DNA of 64,000 nt, from the NCBI GenBank assembly GCA_050313895.1, contig JBNPMI010000006.1; one strand, 5' to 3'. Source of the stretch: JALFST01 sp022779285 (lineage in GTDB: Bacteria; Bacillota; Clostridia; Tissierellales; Peptoniphilaceae). The first letter of the stretch is position 1. Each line of letters begins with the position of its first letter. The notes below the pieces were generated by a model. It did no database searches, was not told where the DNA came from, and saw nothing but the letters and a program-made list of their open reading frames with translations. The translations under genes were made by a program, and so were the position numbers. Positions 35,321 through 43,703 of the stretch are shown here, one piece after another.

Positions 35321-36543
35321 GCTTTCTCCTCGTGAATTGCAATTTCCGAGGCTATGCCCAATCGGTCGAATTTTTCCGTATTCCTGAGCTGGCGATTCAC
35401 CGCCTCCAAAACAAATCGATTCTCCTTCTCCCGCATTTGAAAGAGAGGATGATAGCAGATCTGTCCCGCCTCCGGATAGGGCTCTTCAATGGCGGTAACA
35501 TATCGCCTGTGATCGCGTAAGCGAGCGACATGTATAAAAAGATCAATTGCGGAGCCTATCTGTTGCCGAATCGCGGAAAGCGGCAGGCCTTCATGTCCAC
35601 TCAGCACCATCGTTTCCAAACGTAATTGCATGTCATAAATGGAATTCGCATGTCCCGTGGAAAACGATCCGTCATGTCCCGTATTCATCGCCTGAAGCAT
35701 ATCAATGGCTTCTTTTCCCCGTACCTCTCCTACCACAATGCGATCCGGACGCATGCGCAAGGTCGTCCGTATCAGATCACGAATGGAAATTTCTCCCTCA
35801 CCTGTTGCATTCGCCCTCCTTGCCTCTAATGCGATCCAGTTTTCATGACCTTCAAAGTTCAATTCACGGGCATCCTCAACGGAGATTAATCGCTCCTCCG
35901 GATCCGCTTCACTTGCCAGAGCATTCAGCAGCGTTGTTTTTCCGGAACCCGTGCCTCCTGAAATAAAGATATTGAGCTTCGCCCGGACGCATCTTCTGAG
36001 AAAATCGGCTGCTTCCGGACTCAGGGTTCCGTTTTGAACGAGCTCCCCAAGTGTGTATATATGCTCTCGGAATCTTCGTATGGTAAGAGCCGCACTCCCT
36101 TGTGCAATAGGCTCCAGAACAATATTGACCCTGGATCCGTCCGCCATTCGGCAATCCGTAATCGGCGTACGCTGGTGCACCTCCTTCCCGGCCTCCGCAA
36201 CGATTTTTTGTATCAAATTCTGATACCGTTCCTCAGAGGAAAAACGGATCGGAACACGCATCAGATGCCCATCCTTCTCTACAAAAATCGCATCGTATCG
36301 GTTGACCATGATTTCCGTAATGCTTCTGTCTTCCAGAAGGCGATCCAAAATGTCATATCCGCGAATCATAGCGTACAGATCGTCGATGCTTTCCGCAAAT
36401 TCCTTCGCCGAAATCCGCTCCGTGAACGGATCCTTGTGCAGGGTCTTTTCGATCGCCCCGATCAGCTCCGTATCCGTAAGAGACGCAACCGTATAATTCT
36501 CACGCAGCTCCGTAAGCCACTGATCCATCTTTTCCGGATTCAT
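35317..36543 (-). CDS. cpaF: Tad pilus assembly ATPase CpaF/TadA
   Basis: This 408-residue secretion ATPase powers pilus assembly. It has an N-terminal domain with ILDRLLEDRSITEIMVN, Walker A FISGGTGSGKTTLLNAL (about 225), an Asp box (ISVEDARELNF), Walker B (RPDRIVVGEVRGKEA) and a His box (GHDGSFSTGHANS). I start at the ATG at 36543 because AAAGGAGG lies 5 bp upstream. An in-frame ATG 63 codons earlier exists but has no such site. It is the first gene of cpaF-tadB-tadC-flp-tadE-DUF5702-tadE-WG. Confidence 0.93.
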   Translation of the reverse strand: MNPEKMDQWLTELRENYTVASLTDTELIGAIEKTLHKDPFTERISAKEFAESIDDLYAMIRGYDILDRLLEDRSITEIMVNRYDAIFVEKDGHLMRVPIRFSSEERYQNLIQKIVAEAGKEVHQRTPITDCRMADGSRVNIVLEPIAQGSAALTIRRFREHIYTLGELVQNGTLSPEAADFLRRCVRAKLNIFISGGTGSGKTTLLNALASEADPEERLISVEDARELNFEGHENWIALEARRANATGEGEISIRDLIRTTLRMRPDRIVVGEVRGKEAIDMLQAMNTGHDGSFSTGHANSIYDMQLRLETMVLSGHEGLPLSAIRQQIGSAIDLFIHVARLRDHRRYVTAIEEPYPEAGQICYHPLFQMREKENRFVLEAVNRQLRNTEKFDRLGIASEIAIHEEKA

Positions 36544-36728
36544 GACCCCCTCCTTTCGAATCGGGTTGGACTTCCCCGATTCCGGTTCCCTGCCTTCCGT
36601 AATTTGTCCTTCATCACGTTGCAAAATGCACTCAATGTGTTCACGGTATGGTATCTTTTCGGCATCTCGGTCTGGAGAATCGCATCGTTTGATTGGGGTT
36701 GGTGACACATTGAAAAGGGTTGCTTTCA

Positions 36729-36997
36729 TCATACTCGGTTTTCAATCTCAGCATTGTCGCCAAACTCGGAGGATGTGTTTCTCGACAGTCTCATAAATGT
36801 CTCCATTGCAAGACGCGATGGAAAACCGCCGCTTACATTGCCTCCGGCCCGCTCAAATTGTAATCATCGGTGGAGTGCACTCTGTCACTTAATGCAACTG
36901 CCGACAACGAATATGATGCAACTAATAAAACGAATAGGATCCATCCTCTGATTCCGAAAAAAACAAGAAAGGGAAGAATGCATTGTGCCCTGACCAA
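36729..36997 (-). pseudogene. Possible frameshifted small secreted protein upstream of cpaF
   Basis: On the minus strand one frame gives a signal-peptide-like stretch (GWILFVLLVASYSLSAVALS) followed by SDRVHSTDDYNLSGPEAM and a stop. A second frame then stays open (GGFPSRLAMETFMRLSRNTS) until a stop at 36729, just before cpaF's extended frame. A single indel would join them into a short exported protein. No good ribosome site or start is visible, so this is a weak call. Otherwise 36544-37243 shows nothing I can support. Confidence 0.2.
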
Positions 36998-37243
36998 AGG
37001 GAAAAAACAGAATTATGCATGGCTTTATTATCCCTGACAAGACAACAATGCAAGCTTTCACTTCTGGTATCTATCATTTACATGCAGCTTTTTCAGCAGC
37101 TATTTATACTGCCGACCATATTTATGACGGTTCGCTTCCCATTCCCATTCACTTCCTGACGGACAAGTTCGCCAATGAAACACAGTTATAAAGATGGCCG
37201 AACTGTATAGGGACATATACGGAAAGATATAAGAATGCCGAAT

Positions 37244-37269
37244 GTAGCGTTCACAATTCAAATAATTAA
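37244..37269. repeat. Direct repeat, left copy, flanking the IS481-type element
   Basis: GTAGCGTTCACAATTCAA then ATAATTAA lies immediately left of the insertion sequence. A near-identical copy (one substitution) lies to the right at 38317-38342. At 26 bp it is far longer than a usual target duplication. Confidence 0.8.
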
Positions 37270-38309
37270 TGTAATGTGCTAAGACATATGTTACAGAAAT
37301 AAAATAAAAAAGAGAGATACTTTGATACAATAGTTTTCGACCAAAAACAGTATCAACAAAGGAGTATCTCTCATGAGCAGTATAACCGAAGAAATGCGAT
37401 ATCGCCAGCGATTATGTGAATATGCTTTCAAACATGGCGTAACCAAGGCAGCAAGAAAGTATCATACGAACCGCCAGTTTGTTTATCGTCAGATTGAAAA
37501 GTACGACGGAACCGTAAGGAGCCTTGCTCTGCGGTCACGAAGGCCACACCGCAGTCCGAATGCTCATAGCGAGGAAGAACGGAATCTCATCCGAAGGATG
37601 CTGAAGAGAAACGGAGTCTATGGGCTTGCAGAAGTGTATGTTCGTTGTCTGAGCAAAGGATATTTTCGAAGTTTTGGCAGCATGTGCCGCCAAATTCGAA
37701 AGAAAGGCTACCGAAAACCGGCAATCCATCGGAAAAGCTACACGAAATCCAATCGCATGGATGGAAGATATCCCGGAGATAAAGTCCGGATAGATATCAA
37801 ATATGTTCCTGCGGAATGCATACGCTTCCCGTGTTATGGGGCGAAGTACTATCAAATCACTGCCATCGATGAATACAGCAGAAAGCGAGTGCTCAAGATC
37901 GTAAAAGAAAAGAGCACCTATGAGACAGGGAAATTTTTTCAGAGTTTGAAAAATCAGATGGGGTTTCCCATACGCACGATTCAGGTCGATAACGGAAGTG
38001 AGTTTGTCAATGACGAAGATAAGACTGAGAAGGTTGGTTACTTCCAAAAGATTGCGGAAAAACCGGGAATGTCCATCCGCAGGATAAGACCGTATTCACC
38101 ATGGCAAAACGGTAAAGTGGAGCGATCTCACAGAGAAGACGGGAAGATTCTCTATGGAAGAAAAGTGTTCGTGAGCGACAAAGACCTGAAAACCCAAGTG
38201 AAAAAACACGAGGATCGTTACAACCGTACAGCGAAGACAAGTCTAAACTTCAAAAGTCCGAATCAGGTAGTAGAAGAGTATTTCTCAAAGTGTAACATAT
38301 GTCTTGACA
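37270..38309 (+). mobile_element. IS481-type insertion sequence, about 1.04 kb
   Basis: One transposase gene is enclosed by inverted ends. The left end contains AAGACATATGTTACA (37281-37295) and the right end its complement (38291-38305). The left outer bases TGTAATGT also occur at the left end of a second related element at 63905. Exact ends are uncertain because the transposase stop (38312-38314) lies just outside the right repeat. The element appears intact. Confidence 0.8.
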
Positions 38310-38314
38310 GTTAA
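37373..38314 (+). CDS. IS481-family DDE transposase
   Basis: This 313-residue transposase has an N-terminal helix-turn-helix (YAFKHGVTKAARKYHTNRQF), a middle HTH_29/38-like region and an rve integrase core. The acidic triad is Asp in RIDIKYVP, Asp in QVDNGSEF and Glu in WQNGKVERSHRED. There are no stops or frameshifts, so it is probably active. AAAGGAG lies upstream of the ATG. The last codons and stop run into the right inverted end. Confidence 0.92.
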   Translation: MSSITEEMRYRQRLCEYAFKHGVTKAARKYHTNRQFVYRQIEKYDGTVRSLALRSRRPHRSPNAHSEEERNLIRRMLKRNGVYGLAEVYVRCLSKGYFRSFGSMCRQIRKKGYRKPAIHRKSYTKSNRMDGRYPGDKVRIDIKYVPAECIRFPCYGAKYYQITAIDEYSRKRVLKIVKEKSTYETGKFFQSLKNQMGFPIRTIQVDNGSEFVNDEDKTEKVGYFQKIAEKPGMSIRRIRPYSPWQNGKVERSHREDGKILYGRKVFVSDKDLKTQVKKHEDRYNRTAKTSLNFKSPNQVVEEYFSKCNICLDS

Positions 38315-38316
38315 GA

Positions 38317-38342
38317 GTAGCGTTCACAATTCAAGTAATTAA
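38317..38342. repeat. Direct repeat, right copy, flanking the IS481-type element
   Basis: This is the right-hand copy of the 26-bp repeat at 37244-37269, with G for A at one position (TTCAAGTAATTAA against TTCAAATAATTAA). It starts 7-8 bp after the right inverted end. Confidence 0.8.
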
Positions 38343-38420
38343 ACTATTGAATAACACGTCATATTATGATAATATTTTATCAATATATCGATATCATAAA
38401 TTTCTTATTTAGGAGTAGGT

Positions 38421-39251
38421 ATGAAAAAAATATTATCCATTTTATTAACGCTAATAATTTTAATTATCCCATCAAATATTTTGGCTAAATCGGCTAATCT
38501 AGATAACACTGAGATAATTGCCCAAGAAATTTTGAATGATCAAAATATTTCAAAGGAAACGAAAGAATGGTTGGTTTGGTTTAATAGCTTATCAGCTAAA
38601 GATCAACAATATATAAACTATAAACCACTCGAATTAAGTGCATATAATTACGAAAAAAAATATATTGAAAATCCATATAGTTATAGCAATGAATTTTCTA
38701 ATATTGATATTAGAACCCATAGTAATGATATAATATTACCCACGGGAAAAATTCATCAAGATTTAGGAAATAAAATTTTACCTATTGGTGGATATGAAAA
38801 AGATTACGCTCCTACATATTGGAATAGAAATAAACTTAGAGCTAATTGTTATACCTATGCTTTGAATTATTTGGCGACTACAAATAAAGCTTCACAACAA
38901 CCAGGATATGCTTCTGGTAAAAAATATGAATCGGTGTCCGGAATTTCAATAATAAATGCTGTCAAGAGAGATGTAAAATATCTATCCAATGTTAAGGGTT
39001 TTAGAACTGCTGGTGAAAATGAAAAACCCGGATATAGAGAATATAAAGTAGCATTAGTTATTGCTCCAGGAAAAGATTATCATTGGTATAAACAAGATTC
39101 AGATGGATACTGGTCACATAAACCTGGAAACACAAATGTTACTAGAGCCGATTCTCAAGGAAGGTCAATAATTAATCCTAGAACGGCCTATAGAAATTAT
39201 TCTTATGCAAACTACTCAACTTTTATTGGTTATTACTTTGTAAAATACTAG
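38421..39251 (+). CDS. Secreted protein with conserved Cys/His constellation (possible papain-fold enzyme)
   Basis: This 276-residue protein has a clear signal peptide (hydrophobic 4-18, likely cut after Ala22). The mature part contains RANCYTYALNYL (Cys143), KDYHWYKQDSDGYWSHKPG (His221 and His233) and DSQGRSIINPRTAY. NCYxYAL plus DYHWY plus SHKPG resembles a group of small secreted papain/NlpC-like proteins found in bacteria and phages, but I cannot name the family with certainty; Cys143 and His221 would be the catalytic pair. The DNA is visibly more AT-rich than its surroundings. It is flanked by two insertion sequences and followed 10 bp later by a lipoprotein gene. AGGAG lies upstream. 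Confidence 0.7.
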   Translation: MKKILSILLTLIILIIPSNILAKSANLDNTEIIAQEILNDQNISKETKEWLVWFNSLSAKDQQYINYKPLELSAYNYEKKYIENPYSYSNEFSNIDIRTHSNDIILPTGKIHQDLGNKILPIGGYEKDYAPTYWNRNKLRANCYTYALNYLATTNKASQQPGYASGKKYESVSGISIINAVKRDVKYLSNVKGFRTAGENEKPGYREYKVALVIAPGKDYHWYKQDSDGYWSHKPGNTNVTRADSQGRSIINPRTAYRNYSYANYSTFIGYYFVKY

Positions 39252-39261
39252 GTGGATTTAT

Positions 39262-39570
39262 ATGAAGAGAAAAATAATTTTATTTATGCTTATCCTATTA
39301 TCATTTAATATCGTTGCATGTTCAAAAAAACAAATATCAACAAAAGAGGAAATAGTAAAATTTATTCAAGAAAAAGGCAAAGATAATGTGGATTGGAAAG
39401 ATTTTGAACATTTAGAAAGATTAAAAGATGAAGAACAAGTATATGATTCAGTTGCTAATGTATATAAATTAAATGATGGTTCAAAATTAATTTTGACAGG
39501 TAATGGCTATGAAAATAAGCCACTTCACATAAATATTGTAGATGAAGAAAACGAAATAAATTTAAAATAA
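39262..39570 (+). CDS. Small lipoprotein, partner of the secreted Cys/His protein
   Basis: This 102-residue protein has a lipoprotein signal peptide; the lipobox is IVACS (Cys20). The mature domain of about 80 residues is charged (KEEIVKFIQEKGKDNVDWKDFEHLERL), and I do not recognise its family. It lies 10 bp behind the secreted protein gene, ahead of a shared terminator, and has the same AT-rich composition. It may be a membrane-anchored partner or protector of its neighbour; that is inference from the arrangement. Confidence 0.65.
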   Translation: MKRKIILFMLILLSFNIVACSKKQISTKEEIVKFIQEKGKDNVDWKDFEHLERLKDEEQVYDSVANVYKLNDGSKLILTGNGYENKPLHINIVDEENEINLK

Positions 39571-39622
39571 TCGATATTAATTTAGAGATATTAATATATA
39601 TAAAAGTATATTTTTTATTAGT

Positions 39623-39653
39623 CCCCAGATAGCTATTATAATCTGGGGATTTT
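39623..39653 (+). terminator. Terminator of the AT-rich gene pair
   Basis: The stem pairs CCCCAGAT with ATCTGGGG around a 10-nt loop and is followed by ATTTTT on the plus strand. It starts 53 bp after the lipoprotein gene. Confidence 0.85.
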
Positions 39654-39714
39654 TAATGTCAGAAAAAGAGCGCAAAATTAATAAAATTTGCAAATGTCCC
39701 TTATAGCTTTTTAT

Positions 39715-39763
39715 AAAAAATGACTCTTAATATTTTTCTAAAATCCTAAGAGTCATTAATTTT
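39715..39763. terminator. Bidirectional A/T-flanked hairpin
   Basis: Arms AATGACTCTTA and TAAGAGTCATT (11 bp) surround a 17-nt loop. An A run lies to the left and T-rich sequence to the right, so it can act in both directions. It lies between the AT-rich pair and the second insertion sequence. Confidence 0.65.
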
Positions 39764-39883
39764 GATACAAATAACTTTACTTTTCCTTGTCAATGCAACT
39801 GCAGATTCTACATGGCTTGAGTGGTGTACATTTGTAAATGATGTGAGACCAAAATCGCAGGAAGAGATCTCCGATATGTTACC

Positions 39884-39915
39884 CTATTGATGGCGGGCTA
39901 GCCCGCCATCAATAG
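39884..39915. repeat. 32-bp perfect palindrome at the transposase stop
   Basis: CTATTGATGGCGGG, CTAG, CCCGCCATCAATAG reads identically on both strands. Its right half encodes the last five residues and the stop codon of the transposase (39898-39900). It would form a very stable hairpin in the 3' end of the transposase mRNA. Confidence 0.85.
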
Positions 39916-40848
39916 AGTTCGTTTTTCCATGGGGGTCAACCACCCCAAAGTCTGCATGGGGAGTCGATTTGACTTGTACAAGTAGCGTTTCATCTGTACA
40001 AGCAAATCCTCATAGCTGTAGAACGACAGGCGTGAATAGAAACGTTCGTTGTCATTGCGATGGCTGCGCTCCACCTTCCCATTGTGCCTTGGCGTCCTTG
40101 GGCGAATGAGTTGGTGTTGGATGCCCATTTCTTGGCAGAACCGGTCAAACGGGTGAGTTCGCTTTGTTTCTTGAAAATAGGTAAATTCGGTGCCGTTGTC
40201 CGTTTGTATGATTTTTGGCTGATAGCCAAAATGCCGGATAGCCATTTTAACAAATTCGATCGTGGAATCCAAAGATTGCTCACGAAATGCATAGAGGAAT
40301 CGTTCGCGGCTTGCCTCATCGATGACGGTATATTGGTAAAACTTGTCGGGCATTTTTCCGACATAGCACGATGACGGGACGTATTTGACATCGAGCTGCC
40401 ATTTTACGCCCAATTTTTTCGGTGTATCGTAGGGCTTCGGCACATAAGGCTTCTTTTTCACAAGTTTTTCTTTATAAAAGCCCTGTTTGCGAAGAAAACG
40501 GAACAAAGAACATGGATGCCGTTGGTAGCCACGTTGAAACTTCAGTTTTGCGTAGAGTTCTATGAGCGAGATGCCGGGATTGCGTCGAAGAAGATTTCGA
40601 ATCCAAGTTTGTTCTTGCGGCGTATATGCATTGGGATGAGGACTTTTCGGTTTCTGAGAGCGGTCTCGTAGAGAATCCTTTGTGCCGTCAAATCGCCGAT
40701 TCCAACGCATCAGGGACGCTTTGGAGATCTTGTAGCGTTGGAAAACGAAGGCGAGGGAATCCCCTGCGCGATACGTTTTGACTGCATGAAATCTTGTTTC
40801 CAAAGTGTGTGGCAAATACCGCTGAGTTTTTGTTATACTTGTTGTCAT
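39898..40848 (-). CDS. IS481-family DDE transposase (second type)
   Basis: This 316-residue transposase has an N-terminal HTH (FHAVKTYRAGDSLAFVFQRYKI), then a winged region (TPQEQTWIRNLLRRNPGISL) and the rve core with Asp in QLDVKYVP, Asp in QTDNGTEF and Glu in HNGKVERSHRNDNE. It is intact, and only distantly similar to the transposase at 37373. Confidence 0.92.
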   Translation of the reverse strand: MTTSITKTQRYLPHTLETRFHAVKTYRAGDSLAFVFQRYKISKASLMRWNRRFDGTKDSLRDRSQKPKSPHPNAYTPQEQTWIRNLLRRNPGISLIELYAKLKFQRGYQRHPCSLFRFLRKQGFYKEKLVKKKPYVPKPYDTPKKLGVKWQLDVKYVPSSCYVGKMPDKFYQYTVIDEASRERFLYAFREQSLDSTIEFVKMAIRHFGYQPKIIQTDNGTEFTYFQETKRTHPFDRFCQEMGIQHQLIRPRTPRHNGKVERSHRNDNERFYSRLSFYSYEDLLVQMKRYLYKSNRLPMQTLGWLTPMEKRTLLMAG

Positions 40849-41036
40849 AGAGAGAATCCTTTCTTTGTTTGGGTGATACTTTCCTTGTATCGGATTTCTC
40901 TCTATTTTTTTCTTCTCGGTCTCACATCAATGGTATCTCTACACTGACGGAGGGTCACCTTCTTGTTTTTCTTTGCTTTTCTATAAAATTCTGATATGGT
41001 AATTCTGCTGATATCAACGATGGAATGGAGGAAATT

Positions 41037-41483
41037 ATGGCTCGCCAAACATGGAATGAATACTTTATGGATTTAGCACGCACGGTTGCTGCAAGAGGCA
41101 CCTGTGACCGCGCCTATGTGGGATGCGTCCTTGTAAATGAGGAACATCGTATCGTTTCTACCGGCTACAACGGTTCGGTCGCCGGAAATCCGCATTGTGA
41201 CGAAATCGGGCATACGATGCGCGACGGACACTGTATTGCAACCATCCATGCGGAAATGAACGCCCTCCTTTACTGCGCAAAGGCAGGCATTTCCGTCAAG
41301 GGCTGCACCTGCTATGTCACGCATTTTCCGTGTCTCAACTGCACAAAAGCTCTTATTCAGTCAGGCATACAAAAAATATATTACGAAATCGGATATCGCA
41401 TGGACCCATATGCCATTGAACTGTTGGATCGCAACCGGATTCCCTATATATGTCTCTCCCCTGCGGAAACAAATGAGGACTGA
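41037..41483 (+). CDS. dCMP/cytidine deaminase family protein (ComEB-like)
   Basis: This 148-residue zinc enzyme should deaminate dCMP to dUMP for thymidylate supply. The zinc and proton-shuttle motif is TIHAEMNALLYCAKAG and the Cys pair is FPCLNCTKAL; the substrate-side motif is STGYNGSVAGNPHCDEIGH. ATG at 41037 follows GGAGG. Its last 40 bp overlap the convergent transporter gene. Confidence 0.9.
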   Translation: MARQTWNEYFMDLARTVAARGTCDRAYVGCVLVNEEHRIVSTGYNGSVAGNPHCDEIGHTMRDGHCIATIHAEMNALLYCAKAGISVKGCTCYVTHFPCLNCTKALIQSGIQKIYYEIGYRMDPYAIELLDRNRIPYICLSPAETNED

Positions 41484-42733
41484 GTACGGTCTGCCTTTTT
41501 CAACAGCAAAAATCCTAAAACGAAAAAGATCACAAGAGATCCGACTGCAACATTAATTGAGCCTCCCATGTACTTTACCATTGCGATTACGAAGGATCCC
41601 AGGAAGGATGCGCCCTTGGAAAAAATATCGTAGATTCCAAAGTATTCCCCGGAACGCTCCGGAGGAATGATTTTACTGAAATACGATCTGGACAACGCCT
41701 GAATGGATCCCTGAAACATTCCTACACCAAAGGCCATAATTCCGAATTGCCACAGGGTTTTCAGAGTAAGCGCATACACGCATACGCAAAAGTATCCTAC
41801 AATGCATACAGAAATGAGATTTACGGTACGGTGTTTTTTGGACAGCTTGGCGAACAGAAGAGAAAATGCAAAGGCAACAACCTGCGTCGCCAACAGGAAG
41901 ACCACCTGGCCGACGGTATTGAGGCCCAAATCGGTACCTATGTTGATTGCATTATCAATGATTGTACCTACACCATCAATGTACATAAAGAAGGCCAGGA
42001 GAAAATAAAAGACTTTTTTATCCTTGCTCGCAATGTGCGTAACGGTTTCCTTCACACGCAACAGACTCGCTCGGATTGCATGCTTTTGCGCGGGAACAAA
42101 ATGCTTCTGCTTATAATTTTTCAGAAGCGGAATCGTCATGACAACCCACCATACGCCAACGACAAAGCAGCCCAGAAACCGTGCCAACCCGGCATCCATA
42201 ACATGAAGCATTGAGTCGAGAACGTAAAAAATCAATGCCGCCAAAAACGGAATACAAGATCCCAAATATCCCCATGCAAACCCATAAGAGGAAATTTCAT
42301 CCATGCGCTCCGGTGTGGTCACATCCACCAGCATGGAATCATAAAACGTAACAGACGCGGAATAAGCCACCTTGGTAAAGATGAAGATAATCAAAAACAT
42401 CAGCCAGCTGCTCGTGATTCCGCACAATATACAGCCGATCACTCCTACCGCCAACACGGATGTGAAAATGAGCTTCTTGAAGTTTCGATTATCCGTAATT
42501 GCGCCGATAATGGGACCCAGCAATGCCAAAACCACGGTCACCGTGGAAATTGCCAGCGCCCACGTGCCGGTCGCCTGATCGCTTGTCAGTCCGCCGGGCT
42601 TTCCCGTGATCGCAAGCGATTTAAACCAGATCGGAATCAGGGATACCGCAATCATGGTAAACGCGGAATTTCCGATGTCATAGAAAATCCAACTGAGCTC
42701 AGCCGTTGTAAAATGGTTTCGCAATTTTTTCAT
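41444..42733 (-). CDS. UMF1-family major facilitator transporter (Atg22-like)
   Basis: This 429-residue integral membrane protein has about 12 hydrophobic segments. The N-terminal signature ELSWIFYDIGNSAFTMIAVSL is typical of UMF1/Atg22-like MFS proteins, which in fungi export amino acids from the vacuole; the bacterial substrate is unknown. It overlaps the dCMP deaminase gene tail-to-tail by 40 bp and the PLPC-like gene upstream by ATGA (42730-42733), so it is cotranscribed with the latter. Confidence 0.88.
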   Translation of the reverse strand: MKKLRNHFTTAELSWIFYDIGNSAFTMIAVSLIPIWFKSLAITGKPGGLTSDQATGTWALAISTVTVVLALLGPIIGAITDNRNFKKLIFTSVLAVGVIGCILCGITSSWLMFLIIFIFTKVAYSASVTFYDSMLVDVTTPERMDEISSYGFAWGYLGSCIPFLAALIFYVLDSMLHVMDAGLARFLGCFVVGVWWVVMTIPLLKNYKQKHFVPAQKHAIRASLLRVKETVTHIASKDKKVFYFLLAFFMYIDGVGTIIDNAINIGTDLGLNTVGQVVFLLATQVVAFAFSLLFAKLSKKHRTVNLISVCIVGYFCVCVYALTLKTLWQFGIMAFGVGMFQGSIQALSRSYFSKIIPPERSGEYFGIYDIFSKGASFLGSFVIAMVKYMGGSINVAVGSLVIFFVLGFLLLKKADRTQSSFVSAGERHI

Positions 42734-43593
42734 TCCTTCACCTCATAATTTTTTTCTTCCTCAGCGGAAAATACAGGGATGGACATAAAGTCCGGCCATT
42801 CCTCAAAATCATGTTCAAAATATGGATCGAGTTCTCCGTCTCCTTGCAAATATGCCCATAAATTTTCGGCAAGTCTCTGATACCGTTTCTCCGCCAAGGA
42901 CATGAGCTTATCCAGACGAAGGTTGGAGTCCCGACATGCCGGCAGCTCATCGTCATGAATGAACAGATCATCGAAGTGTCCCGGTATATGAAGGAGCTGT
43001 ATTATCTTTGTGTAAATTGCTCTTCGTACTCCATTGGGTGAATAGAAGTTCCGCATGGATGATATCTGACTGCAAATCACTTTGTACATGATATGAGCAT
43101 CAAAGGGATAGAGCAAAGCCAGCGCATCCGCAATTTCCTGTGTCGGATGTAAAAGGGAGGTTCTGTCCCATTTTGAAGGATAGGCAATGCCGGACCTGCG
43201 CATAAGATGTGCATCATACTCGGTTTCAATCCTGTTGTGCGAAATCTGTGAAGCCGCTCTTTTGCGTTCCACGTAGCTATGACAAGTGGAGTCTAAAACA
43301 AAATGGCTCAGAAAGCCGAAAATATAGCTCAGCAGAATCTCTCTTTTATCTGTATTGGCAGAAAGCACCCGGGCGCAATTTTCAAAAAATCCCCTTGCCG
43401 GCTTGCGATGAAGCTCCGACCCGCAACGGTTTACAGGATTCGGCCGAAAAGGCTTGTAATAGAAAAAGACATCCGGGCCATGAACGGCAATATCATAGGT
43501 GTCCCTGTATGCAAGTAAAGCAGTCTTTGCCTCTTCCGGCAAATAGTTTATGCATCTCCTGCCAAAGCAATAATGTGTATAGGTTGTCGGCAT
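42730..43593 (-). CDS. Zinc-dependent phospholipase C-like protein
   Basis: This 287-residue protein resembles the bacterial Zn-dependent PLPC-type domain. Its spaced His/Asp residues include TYTHYCFGRRC, AVHGPDVFFYY, GFLSHFVLDSTCHSYVE and HNRIETEYDAHLM. There is no signal peptide, so it may act inside the cell or is a non-secreted relative. I start at the ATG at 43593 behind AGAGGGGGT; earlier ATGs lack a site. It is coupled to the UMF1 transporter by 4 bp. Catalytic activity is not certain. Confidence 0.75.
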   Translation of the reverse strand: MPTTYTHYCFGRRCINYLPEEAKTALLAYRDTYDIAVHGPDVFFYYKPFRPNPVNRCGSELHRKPARGFFENCARVLSANTDKREILLSYIFGFLSHFVLDSTCHSYVERKRAASQISHNRIETEYDAHLMRRSGIAYPSKWDRTSLLHPTQEIADALALLYPFDAHIMYKVICSQISSMRNFYSPNGVRRAIYTKIIQLLHIPGHFDDLFIHDDELPACRDSNLRLDKLMSLAEKRYQRLAENLWAYLQGDGELDPYFEHDFEEWPDFMSIPVFSAEEEKNYEVKE

Positions 43594-43703
43594 ACCCCCT
43601 CTTTTCTTCATCATCACATTCCAATCAATATTCGATTCCGGCATTATGGTATCATTTAATATAAATTTGGTCGAGACGCACATTCTGTTTTTGAGGATTC
43701 ATT

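Larger units (their letters stand above)
39839..40929 (-). mobile_element. Second, different IS481-type insertion sequence, about 1.09 kb
   Basis: The ends share TGATGTGAGACC in inverted orientation (39839-39850 and its complement 40918-40929). The enclosed transposase is on the minus strand. The two elements at 37.3 and 39.8 kb are clearly different from each other in transposase and ends. With the first element, this one brackets the AT-rich gene pair. Confidence 0.8.

Noticed and set aside
36544..36732. N-terminal extension of CpaF by 63 residues
   Set aside because: The ATG at 36543 has an excellent AAAGGAGG site; the extension has none and is not needed for the family's domains.
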